Origin: CAWEFA01 sp963851385
Lineage (GTDB): Bacteria; Bacteroidota; Bacteroidia; Bacteroidales; DTGW01
Direction of reading: 5' to 3'
Assembly: GCA_963851385.1 (NCBI GenBank)
Contig: CAWKPE010000033.1
Coordinates: 124,001-188,000 of the forward strand
DNA: 64,000 nt
Position numbers and translations under genes: made by a program. How positions within the stretch are numbered: position 1 is the first letter of the stretch; every line of letters begins with the position of its first letter. This document shows positions 57,662-64,000 of the stretch, piece by piece. Below the pieces are notes generated by a model, which did no database searches, had not been told where the DNA came from, and was given only the letters and a program-made list of their open reading frames with translations.

Positions 57662-58654
57662 ATGAAAACAAAAAATTTATTCAAAACGTTCGTTGCTGCA
57701 GCATTATGCGCAACATTTTCTTTCAGTGCTAATGCACAGTTGACAACTACTGGAACAGCAACGCAAGCAAAAAATGCTCCTAATCCACCCCCTTCAGCTT
57801 CAGCAACTGAAGTAGTTGATTATGCAACAATAGGCAGTAAAATGCCTTATTCAATTACACCTGATCCTACCGTTGCAGCCCAGGTTGACGGGACAAATTT
57901 CTTAGCTTCGGGTTTTAGCTGGAGAATAAGCGGTGCTGGTGGTTCATTTGAACAAGTTGCTGCACACAATCCTTTAACGGTAGTTGGTGCATATGTACCT
58001 ACTGCCTATGCTGAAAATAATGTAGCTGTACTTTGGGGAAATACGGCTGGTGATTACACAATTACTGTTGCTGAACAATCACGTAATACATTAGGACTTA
58101 CTCAATGTGTGGGTGCTGATTCAACTCTTCATGTTTATTTGATGCCCAAACCAACTGCCCAATTTATTGAAGCAGGAACTTTATCAGGTGTAACAGATAT
58201 TACTGGTACGGCTGGTGATGCAATCGTAGGCGGATGTGGAGTTGCTGGTACTACAATTCATTTTAATGTAACTTTTACAGGAACTGAGAAGTTTGATCTT
58301 GCTTACCAATATGTTTATACGCCTTTTACTACTGGTATACCAGGAGCTCCCGTTCCTTTAACTGCTAATAATTTAGGTGCCACAAATTATTTTACTGCCA
58401 CCCCTGCCCTTCCAAATACTGCCGCTGTAACTAATGCATTTACTTTTAATGTTCCTGCTGGAAACTATGGTAAATATGTATTTACGTTAACCAGCGTAAC
58501 TGACTTGGTATCAAGAAAATCATTATCAACTCCAACCCAGGATCCTGGTGTTCTTGATAATACAACCGGTGCATTAGCTGCGACATTGACATTATTTTCT
58601 TTACCAACGCCGACTACTGGTACTATCAAACACGTAACCAATTTAGGCTGGTAA
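57662..58654 (+). CDS. Exported PKD-like protein of a T9SS type B cassette, second member
   Basis: 330 residues with a signal peptide (about 1-26, FSFSANAQ). It is rich in Thr, Ala, Pro and Gly and nearly free of lysine after the signal. The first half has FSWRISGAGGSFEQV, then VLWGNTAGDYTITVAEQS and CVGADSTLHVYLMPKPTAQF. The second half has TIHFNVTFTGTEKFDLAYQY and GNYGKYVFTLTSVTDLVSRK. The order of elements copies the preceding protein, including the final helix-like GxYxFTLTxxxDxxSxKS segment. Codon use (many GCT/GCA/ACT) suggests high expression. No sorting domain is seen. A strong terminator-like hairpin follows. Confidence 0.65.
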   Translation: MKTKNLFKTFVAAALCATFSFSANAQLTTTGTATQAKNAPNPPPSASATEVVDYATIGSKMPYSITPDPTVAAQVDGTNFLASGFSWRISGAGGSFEQVAAHNPLTVVGAYVPTAYAENNVAVLWGNTAGDYTITVAEQSRNTLGLTQCVGADSTLHVYLMPKPTAQFIEAGTLSGVTDITGTAGDAIVGGCGVAGTTIHFNVTFTGTEKFDLAYQYVYTPFTTGIPGAPVPLTANNLGATNYFTATPALPNTAAVTNAFTFNVPAGNYGKYVFTLTSVTDLVSRKSLSTPTQDPGVLDNTTGALAATLTLFSLPTPTTGTIKHVTNLGW

Positions 58655-58673
58655 TTGATGTTGACATCAATTT

Positions 58674-58742
58674 CGGGTTTACCTTAAAAATTTAATTGGT
58701 TTCATGCAGGGATGTCAATCGCATCCCTGCAGGTGAAACCCG
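58674..58742 (+). terminator. Nested hairpin after the second PKD-like gene
   Basis: Inner stem TGCAGGGATG (58705-58714) with CATCCCTGCA (58722-58731), loop 7; outer stem CGGGTTT (58674-58680) with AAACCCG (58736-58742). The inner 10-bp stem is perfect and GC-rich. A T-run does not directly follow, so it may reduce rather than end transcription, or stabilise the upstream mRNA. Up to the next start at 58934 no gene is seen. Confidence 0.55.
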
Positions 58743-58933
58743 GATTGAATGAAGTTTATAAAATAACATAAATATTGAAATTGGATTTGACTATGAATTA
58801 ATAGTTCTTCAATATTTAAGGTATGATTTTAAAGCAAAGACAGCAAAAATGTTAGCTGTTTCTTTCGCTTTAATGGTATTTAGAAATATGATGTTCTTAA
58901 TCTGAAATTGTGAACAGGTAAAATTGCAACTGC

Positions 58934-59977
58934 GTGAATCGCATCAGGATTAATATATTATTATTATTACTGCTGCAGTTAGCCTTTAAAACAGGCGCTC
59001 AGATACTTCCTTCTACATGTACGGAGAGCAGGGTAAGATATGCTTCTACTCCAGATACTTTGTTGCAAAATTCTCATTTCAAATGGTTTATCATAGGAGA
59101 TTACACTGATACTACTTTTTATGGCAGAGGTGATTCAATAGATATTCATTGGGGTAGTAGTCCTGGAAGTTATAAAATAGGAATCAGTGAAGTGTCAGAG
59201 CAAGGATGTATAGGAGATACTGTATGGTCGACAATTGAAGTACAAGGTGCTTCAATTGACTTAGGACCAGACCAAAATAAATGCGTAGGGGAAAGCTATC
59301 AATTTACAGCAAACAATAGTTTCCAATCATATTTTTGGAACGATACTCTTTTAACCTCAGATAGTTATTTTAAAGGCACTGCTCAAAAAACAGATACCAT
59401 TACTGTAGAAGGAATAATCAATAATTGCCGAAGCCGAGATACTGCAATATTATTTGTTCATCCTTTACCTAATATTACATTTACAGAAGATGGAACACCA
59501 GTAAAAGACTCAATTATCGTCTGTGAAAACCAAAAAGTTACTCTAGGTGCAGGAAACGATGGATTAAATTACAATTGGAGCACAAATGAACATACACCAT
59601 ACATTATAACTGGGTTATCGCCATCAAGAGATACGCAGAATATTTCTGTCGATGTCATTTCAGAATATGGATGCGAATCTAAAGATTCTATTGAAATTAT
59701 TCCTTGTAAACAATTCATACCAAATGCATTTACTCCTGATCGTCAAAAAAATCATACATGGGAAATTCCTTTCTTAATATATTATCCCGAGGCTACAGTT
59801 GATGTTTATGACCGGTGGGGAAACTTGGTATTTCATTCTAGAGGATACACTACTCCAGGATGGGATGGAAAATGTAATGGTATTACACTGCCAACAGAAA
59901 ATTATATATATATTATCCAGCTAAATAGCAATTCAAAACCAATAGTTGGCAGTGTGACAATTATTAGAGCCAAATAG
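58934..59977 (+). CDS. T9SS type B sorting-domain protein (CHU_C/gliding-motility-associated tail)
   Basis: 347 residues with a GTG start and a signal peptide (about 1-23, FKTGAQ). The first domain repeats the cassette pattern (FKWFIIGDYTD, IHWGSSPGSYKIGISEVSEQ, GCIGDTVW). Two PKD/Ig-like stretches follow: IDLGPDQNKCVGESYQF (about 112-175) and VCENQKVTLGAGND (about 198-255). The C-terminal ~85 residues (FIPNAFTPDRQKNHTWEIPF, VDVYDRWGNLVFHSRGYT, GWDGKCNG, YIYIIQL) are the type B sorting domain, which normally needs a PorP/SprF-family partner. Such a partner is encoded 199 bases downstream. The protein is therefore likely exported by T9SS to the surface and may hold the two smaller proteins there. 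Confidence 0.85.
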   Translation: MNRIRINILLLLLLQLAFKTGAQILPSTCTESRVRYASTPDTLLQNSHFKWFIIGDYTDTTFYGRGDSIDIHWGSSPGSYKIGISEVSEQGCIGDTVWSTIEVQGASIDLGPDQNKCVGESYQFTANNSFQSYFWNDTLLTSDSYFKGTAQKTDTITVEGIINNCRSRDTAILFVHPLPNITFTEDGTPVKDSIIVCENQKVTLGAGNDGLNYNWSTNEHTPYIITGLSPSRDTQNISVDVISEYGCESKDSIEIIPCKQFIPNAFTPDRQKNHTWEIPFLIYYPEATVDVYDRWGNLVFHSRGYTTPGWDGKCNGITLPTENYIYIIQLNSNSKPIVGSVTIIRAK

Positions 59978-60093
59978 GGAAATATTAACTGATTATAAGA
60001 AAAGTTAATTATATGGATTAATGAATTTAGTAAAAAGTTAAGTTTAATAAAATGCTTGTTCACATCGGACTCATAAAATTTAAGTTGTTAAGA

Positions 60094-60123
60094 TTTGCAA
60101 TTCAGAGATTTGTGATATATTTG
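60094..60123 (+). promoter_or_regulatory. Bacteroidota promoter of porP/sprF
   Basis: TTTG (60094-60097), an 18-base spacer, then TATATTTG (60116-60123) is a near-ideal match to TTTG/TAnnTTTG. The start codon is 53 bases further on. The partner gene can thus be expressed apart from its cassette. Confidence 0.65.
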
Positions 60124-60176
60124 CCTCTTGAAAAAAAGAGACGGCTGGATGGGCTAATTTAAAAAGTTGTTGATCG

Positions 60177-61160
60177 ATGAGATATCTAAGACTCGCGAGT
60201 GTTTTGCTGATTATTCTGGGAATTAATAAAAGTGGATATGGACAGCAAGAACCTTTGTTTAGTCAATATATGTTTAATACATTTTTGTTTAATCCAGCTG
60301 CTGCAGGTAGCGAAGGATTTACTTCACTTGATTTGGTTGCTCACGATCAATGGGTTGGAATAGCAGGTTCTCCGCAAACATATTCAGTAGATATTCAAAC
60401 CAGGGTTTTGAAAAATAGCTTTATTGCTAAAGCATTAAATTTAAGAAAAAAATTCAGCCATAGATCTAAAAGTGGGAGAGTTGGTGTAGGAGCTCAGATT
60501 TATACTGATATGAGCGGTCCTATTAACAGGACGGGAATGAACCTTACTTATGCTTACCACATTCCTTTGAGACAAAGTCAACTTTCATTCGGCCTTGCAC
60601 TTCAAACTTATGAGTTTAGTTTAAATAAAGCCGATATTCATCTTGCTGATGTTACTGATCCGTGGTTTTATAGTACCAATTTTAATCGATTTGTATTTGA
60701 CGGTAATTTTGGAGCTCAATTTACTACTCCTTTTCTTTTTTCTGGAATTTCTGTTTCGAATTTATTTCAATCAAGTTTACATTTAGGAGATACTACAGGA
60801 TTACAAATTGGCCGTCAATACTGGCTTACGGGCGGTTATAAAATTGAACTTAATAGATTTTTCCTGATTGAACCTTCAACTTTAATGAAAATCTCTGAAT
60901 TGGGGGCATTCCAGATAGATTTATCTACACGCGTTTATTACAGAGAAGATTATTGGTTTGGACTTTCTTATCGCAATGGCGCATATGGTGGATCTATTAT
61001 TTTTCTTTCTGGAGTTAGAGTTGGAAAATACTACTTCGGTTATTCTTTTGACCTTACATTAGCTCCAATTATGACTCATACCTTTGGATCACATGAATTT
61101 ATGCTTTCTGTCAAATTTGGTGAGACTGCCCGCCGTTATCGTTGGTTGAACAGATATTAA
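60177..61160 (+). CDS. Type IX secretion PorP/SprF-family membrane protein
   Basis: 327 residues with a signal peptide (about 1-22, GYGQ). The start of the mature protein, QEPLFSQYMFNTFLFNPAAAG then DQWVGIAGSPQTY, is the hallmark of the PorP/SprF family. The remainder is a 14-strand-type outer-membrane barrel (GVGAQIYTDMSGPINRTGMN, YHIPLRQSQLSFGLAL, FFLIEPSTLMKI, YYFGYSFDLTL). In T9SS these proteins pair with type B sorting-domain cargo and allow its secretion or attachment, as SprF does for SprB. The cargo gene directly upstream fits. It has its own promoter and terminator. Confidence 0.92.
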   Translation: MRYLRLASVLLIILGINKSGYGQQEPLFSQYMFNTFLFNPAAAGSEGFTSLDLVAHDQWVGIAGSPQTYSVDIQTRVLKNSFIAKALNLRKKFSHRSKSGRVGVGAQIYTDMSGPINRTGMNLTYAYHIPLRQSQLSFGLALQTYEFSLNKADIHLADVTDPWFYSTNFNRFVFDGNFGAQFTTPFLFSGISVSNLFQSSLHLGDTTGLQIGRQYWLTGGYKIELNRFFLIEPSTLMKISELGAFQIDLSTRVYYREDYWFGLSYRNGAYGGSIIFLSGVRVGKYYFGYSFDLTLAPIMTHTFGSHEFMLSVKFGETARRYRWLNRY

Positions 61161-61188
61161 TAAATAAAATTCATTAGCTGATTATTAG

Positions 61189-61214
61189 TGGCATTCTTTT
61201 GAAATGCCATTTTT
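61189..61214 (+). terminator. Terminator after porP/sprF
   Basis: TGGCATT (61189-61195) and AATGCCA (61203-61209) form a perfect 7-bp stem with a 7-nt loop followed by TTTTTG. Confidence 0.7.
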
Positions 61215-61330
61215 GTTTTCATAACATTGGATTGTTTATCTTAGTAAAATGTTCAAAATTGAATCATTTTTATTATTGTGACCAATTAAAGTTAAAAAGT
61301 TATTGGAATTTAAATCTAACTATGAATGCT

Positions 61331-61747
61331 ATGAAAAGTTTTCGGAAAGAATTATGGTTCGAATTACCTCAACGCAGGGGATTTAAAAATATAACTCAAC
61401 AAATTGAGGAATGTTTGTTTGAAAGTAAGATCAAAGAAGGATTGTTACTTGTAAATGCCATGCATATTACTGCAAGTGTATTTATAAATGATGATGAATC
61501 AGGATTACATAATGATTTCGAAGTGTGGCTCGAAAAATTAGCACCTGAAAAGCCTTATTCTCAATACAAGCACAACGGGTTTGAAGACAATGCAGATGCA
61601 CATTTAAAACGTACAATTATGGGAAGAGAGGTAGTAGTAGCAATTTCCGATGGAAAACTCGATTTTGGACCATGGGAACAAATATTTTATGGAGAATTTG
61701 ATGGAAAAAGAAAAAAAAGAGTGCTGGTGAAAATTATTGGAGAATAA
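61331..61747 (+). CDS. YjbQ (UPF0047) family protein
   Basis: From the Met at 61331 the product has ~138 residues, the normal YjbQ size; an in-frame ATG at 61322 is equally possible. The upstream in-frame extension to 61199 overlaps the preceding terminator and is unlikely to be coding. Motifs fit the family: GFKNITQQIEECL, EGLLLVNAMHITASVFINDD, HNGFEDNADAHLKRTIMG and DGKLDFGPWEQIFYGEFDG. YjbQ proteins form trimers with a conserved His/Asp/Glu site and show weak thiamine-phosphate synthase activity in some bacteria; the true role is unsettled. It stands as a single gene with a terminator behind it. Confidence 0.85.
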   Translation: MKSFRKELWFELPQRRGFKNITQQIEECLFESKIKEGLLLVNAMHITASVFINDDESGLHNDFEVWLEKLAPEKPYSQYKHNGFEDNADAHLKRTIMGREVVVAISDGKLDFGPWEQIFYGEFDGKRKKRVLVKIIGE

Positions 61748-61786
61748 TAAAATATTAATTTTTTTACGATTTAAATTTTCAAAAAC

Positions 61787-61818
61787 AAAAAAGGAGGGAA
61801 CGAGTCTCTCCTTTTTTT
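61787..61818. terminator. Bidirectional terminator
   Basis: AAAAAAGGAG (61787-61796) and CTCCTTTTTT (61808-61817) form a perfect 10-bp stem, U-run on both strands, between the convergent YjbQ and RRM genes. Confidence 0.8.
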
Positions 61819-61854
61819 AAATATCATTTTACGTAGGGTCGCGAAGGCGTAAGA

Positions 61855-62109
61855 TTATTCGCTTTGTGAATTGGCTTTATTAACTTTGACATTTCTGCCT
61901 GCAAGTTCTTTACCATTCATGTTCTTCAAAGCTTCTTCTGCAGATGCTTCGCTGTCCATTTCAACAAATCCGTAGCCTTTTGATTTACCTGTACGTTTAT
62001 CGATGATAATTTTCACCGATACAACTTCGCCAAATTGGCCGAATGCTTTTCTCAACTCTTCTTCCTTCATCGAGTAAGAGATGTTGCCAACATAAAGTGT
62101 TACACTCAT
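61855..62109 (-). CDS. Small RRM-type RNA-binding protein
   Basis: 84 residues, one RNA recognition motif and little else. RNP2 is LYVGNI (residues 4-9) and RNP1 is KGYGFVEM (about 44-51), with the aromatic residues that stack on RNA bases. The tail is short (NVKVNKANSQSE). Such single-RRM proteins are frequent in Bacteroidota and cyanobacteria, often abundant and cold- or stress-induced, and bind mRNA. A promoter matching the Bacteroidota consensus lies upstream, and a terminator follows on the other side, so it is a single-gene unit. Confidence 0.92.
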   Translation of the reverse strand: MSVTLYVGNISYSMKEEELRKAFGQFGEVVSVKIIIDKRTGKSKGYGFVEMDSEASAEEALKNMNGKELAGRNVKVNKANSQSE

Positions 62110-62142
62110 AAAAAAAATATTAAGAAATTAAAGATAATACAA

Positions 62143-62173
62143 CAAAAATATGCCAAATAAGATAGATTTCAAC
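62143..62173 (-). promoter_or_regulatory. Candidate promoter of the RRM gene
   Basis: On the minus strand TATTTTTG (62150-62143) matches TAnnTTTG, and GTTG (62173-62170) lies 19 bases upstream of it. The RRM start codon is 33 bases downstream of the -7 box. Confidence 0.5.
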
Positions 62174-62209
62174 AAATTTATAATGAAATTGTTCTAAAAA
62201 ATATTCAAA

Positions 62210-63211
62210 TTAACCCTGCAATGTTGCAATCATAATAGCTTTAATAGTATGCAACCTGTTTTCAGCCTGATCAAAAACAATTGAATATTCCGATTCGAAA
62301 ACTTCATCTGTAATTTCCATAGATTCAATGCCAAATTTTTCATGAATCTCCCTGCCTATTTTAGTTTCTAAATTATGATAGGCTGGTAAACAATGTAATA
62401 ATTTTACATTAGGATTTTCTGTCATTTCAAGAACTTGTTTGTTAATCTGATAGGGTAACAACAATCTGATACGTTCTTCCCATACTGACTCAGGTTCTCC
62501 CATAGAAACCCAAACATCAGTATAAAGAAAATCGCAACCAAGAACTCCCTGGGTAACATTTTCAGTCAAAGTAATTTTTGCATCTGTTTTTTTAGCTATT
62601 TCCTGACATTTATTCACTAACTCAATCTTAGGCTGACATTGGTTTGGAGCTGCAGCTCTAAAATCTAAGCCCATTTTTGCTGAAGCAACCATTAACGAAT
62701 TACCCATATTGTTACGAGCGTCACCAAGATAACAAAAGCTAATTTTATTTAGAGGTTTAGAAGAATGTTCCTGCATTGTAAGAAGATCAGCGAGCACCTG
62801 AGTAGGATGAAATTCATCGGTGAGACCATTCCAAACAGGCACTCCGGAATATTTAGCAAGATATTCAACAGTTTCCTGAGAATAACCCCGATATTCTATT
62901 CCATCATAAAGCCTGCCTAAAACACGGGCTGTATCTTTTATAGATTCTTTATGTCCTATCTGGCTGCCTGACGGACTTAAATAAGTTACATTTGCACCTT
63001 GATCAAATGCAGCAACTTCAAATGCACAGCGCGTGCGAGTAGAAGTTTTTTCAAATATTAAAGCTATATTTTTACCTTTTAATCTTTGTTTTTCTTTGCC
63101 AGTTTTCTTTGCTACTTTTAATTCTGCTGAAAGTTTCAGAAGATGAATAATTTCATCTGGTGAAAAATCAAGAAGCTTTAAGAAGCTTCTGTTTTTTAAA
63201 TTTAAACCCAT
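62210..63211 (-). CDS. argF: Ornithine carbamoyltransferase
   Basis: 333 residues. Carbamoyl-phosphate motif STRTR (57-61) within FEKTSTRTRCAFEVAA, then SGSQIGHKES (81-90), HPTQVLAD (135-142), the ornithine loop DVWVSMGEP (232-240) and the catalytic HCLPAYH (273-279). This is true OTC of the E. coli ArgF/ArgI or ArcB type: it makes citrulline from ornithine and carbamoyl phosphate, or the reverse. The SMG loop argues against the N-acetyl or N-succinylornithine variants used by many Bacteroidota. No other arginine gene is adjacent, so anabolic versus catabolic use cannot be decided. A good promoter lies upstream. Confidence 0.93.
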   Translation of the reverse strand: MGLNLKNRSFLKLLDFSPDEIIHLLKLSAELKVAKKTGKEKQRLKGKNIALIFEKTSTRTRCAFEVAAFDQGANVTYLSPSGSQIGHKESIKDTARVLGRLYDGIEYRGYSQETVEYLAKYSGVPVWNGLTDEFHPTQVLADLLTMQEHSSKPLNKISFCYLGDARNNMGNSLMVASAKMGLDFRAAAPNQCQPKIELVNKCQEIAKKTDAKITLTENVTQGVLGCDFLYTDVWVSMGEPESVWEERIRLLLPYQINKQVLEMTENPNVKLLHCLPAYHNLETKIGREIHEKFGIESMEITDEVFESEYSIVFDQAENRLHTIKAIMIATLQG

Positions 63212-63253
63212 TGTTTGATAAGAAGTTATTAATCATTTTTTAATTTAATAATT

Positions 63254-63284
63254 CAAAGGTAATAAATTTAGTTGCTATTTCAAT
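63254..63284 (-). promoter_or_regulatory. Candidate promoter of argF
   Basis: On the minus strand TACCTTTG (63261-63254) matches TAnnTTTG and ATTG (63284-63281) lies 19 bases upstream. The argF start is 42 bases downstream of the -7 box. Confidence 0.55.
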
Positions 63285-63311
63285 TTTCAATTATGCAGAA
63301 TAATAATTTTG

Positions 63312-63442
63312 AATTCAATGTCGTTTAGTTAAGGAACGAAAAACCCTTCGACAAGCTCAGGGAGACAATAAAATGAAGTCATACTGAGCTTGTCGAAGTA
63401 TGACCAATGATATAAGACTGCTTAACTAAACGACATTGAATT
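63312..63442. repeat. Nested palindromic repeat (MITE-like)
   Basis: Outer perfect 22-bp inverted repeats at 63312-63333 and 63421-63442 enclose a second perfect inverted pair, CTTCGACAAGCTCAG (63346-63360) and CTGAGCTTGTCGAAG (63384-63398). The ~131-base unit has no coding frame. The inner sequence resembles a repeat I recall from many Bacteroidota genomes. It sits between argF and the chemotaxis receptor gene, in the 342-base gap. Confidence 0.75.
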
Positions 63443-63553
63443 TGAATTATGAAATTCAATTCATAATTTTCAATTATTACTCTTAATTTACATGCAAAGG
63501 ATTTTTATGACCTTAAAAATAAAAGCGAATGAGTTTTTGAATAAGAAGGTTTT

Positions 63554-64000
63554 TTACAACTTAAATTTAGATATTATATCGCGTAATTCATCTGCTTGTT
63601 TAGCAAGCTTATCAGATTGAGAAGCCATATCATCAGATCGTTGAGCGTTAGATTGCACAACTGAGTTAAGTTGTTGCATTGCATTATTGATTTGCTCAAC
63701 TCCACTTACCTGTTCCAAACTGGCTGCAGCAATTTCCTGAACAAGTTTTGAAGTACGCTCAATTTCAGGTGCCAACAGTTGTAACTCTTTTTCGGCATTT
63801 AATGAAAGAGATAATGTAGATTTCGAAACATTATTAATTTCACCGGCAGCACTTTTACTTTTTTCAGCAAGTTTACGGACTTCACCGGCCACAACTGCAA
63901 ATCCTTTACCATGTTCACCAGCACGTGCTGCTTCAACAGCAGCATTCAAAGCAAGAATATTGGTTTGAAATGCAATTTCATCTATAATATTTACTTTATC
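63554..64000 (-). CDS. Methyl-accepting chemotaxis protein, C-terminal part (partial)
   Basis: The frame runs off the right edge; the last ~148 residues are seen. They begin DKVNIIDEIAFQTNILALNA, then AAVEAARAGEHGKGFAVVAG and EVRKLAEKS, the conserved hairpin tip that contacts CheA and CheW. The descending helix has ISxAxxEQxxGxxQIN-like IAAASLEQVSGVEQINNAMQ and ends with a short LRDIISKFKL tail without a CheR pentapeptide. The sensor and membrane parts lie outside the window. It indicates a chemotaxis system; no che gene is in view. It could steer flagellar or other motility, or a Che-like regulatory pathway. Confidence 0.92.
   Translation of the reverse strand, partial: DKVNIIDEIAFQTNILALNAAVEAARAGEHGKGFAVVAGEVRKLAEKSKSAAGEINNVSKSTLSLSLNAEKELQLLAPEIERTSKLVQEIAAASLEQVSGVEQINNAMQQLNSVVQSNAQRSDDMASQSDKLAKQADELRDIISKFKL

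Noticed and set aside
61199..61321. N-terminal extension of the YjbQ gene
   Set aside because: It begins inside the terminator hairpin of the preceding gene and exceeds the family length.
1..64000. CRISPR array, rRNA gene or complete tRNA
   Set aside because: No regularly spaced direct repeats, rRNA core sequences or full cloverleaf were seen on either strand while reading; a dedicated scan was not possible.

Overview
The window looks like chromosomal DNA of an AT-rich Bacteroidota bacterium. Supporting signs are SusC/SusD-type outer-membrane uptake genes, type IX secretion (T9SS) sorting domains of both type A and type B, a PorP/SprF protein, DUF4249 and MG2-like exported proteins, AT-rich gene starts mostly without Shine-Dalgarno sequences, and several promoters of the Bacteroidota form (TTG, 18-20 nt, TAnnTTTG). 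A multimeric [FeFe]-hydrogenase points to an anaerobic, fermentative life.

Region 1 (1-21.6 kb) is a polysaccharide utilisation locus. It holds the end of a GH39 beta-xylosidase, a GH43 enzyme with CBM6 and a T9SS tail, a decayed second GH43, a GH51-like arabinofuranosidase with a T9SS tail, a possible GH3 remnant, SusC, SusD, an orphan XylF-like sugar-binding lipoprotein, GH31 alpha-xylosidase, a GH27 enzyme, and a broken two-component sensor. The enzyme set suggests a xylose- and arabinose-decorated hemicellulose such as arabinoxylan or xyloglucan.

Region 2 (21.6-35.3 kb) holds minus-strand coding debris, a Spy/CpxP-like protein, a complete RND efflux operon (TolC, adaptor and two tandem AcrB-type pumps, the second lacking one proton-relay aspartate), a frameshifted outer-membrane beta-barrel gene, a small membrane protein, a frameshifted aldo/keto reductase and an atypical SDR. 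At 35,556-35,581 lies the 3' end of a tRNA-Asp without the rest of the tRNA. This is the classic scar of an integrated element. All clearly broken genes lie to its left, so 1-35.5 kb may be the distal part of a genomic island.

Region 3 (35.8-44 kb) is a very AT-rich outer-membrane operon (TonB-dependent receptor, DUF4249 lipoprotein, MG2-like protein, exported unknown), followed by two genes of unknown function, one with a degenerate GIY-YIG-like domain.

Region 4 (44.3-49.9 kb) is a three-gene [FeFe]-hydrogenase operon whose NuoF-like subunit is fused to a GltD/NfnB-like flavoprotein. The first and third genes carry strong Shine-Dalgarno sites.

Region 5 (49.9-64 kb) carries a DUF362 protein with membrane helices and a T9SS tail, a Prc-type protease with a partner gene, an FMN-binding lipoprotein with a flavinylation motif, a T9SS type B surface cassette ending in PorP/SprF, a YjbQ protein, an RRM protein, ornithine carbamoyltransferase, a nested palindromic repeat and the end of a chemotaxis receptor. 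No rRNA gene, complete tRNA, CRISPR array, integrase or transposase was seen.
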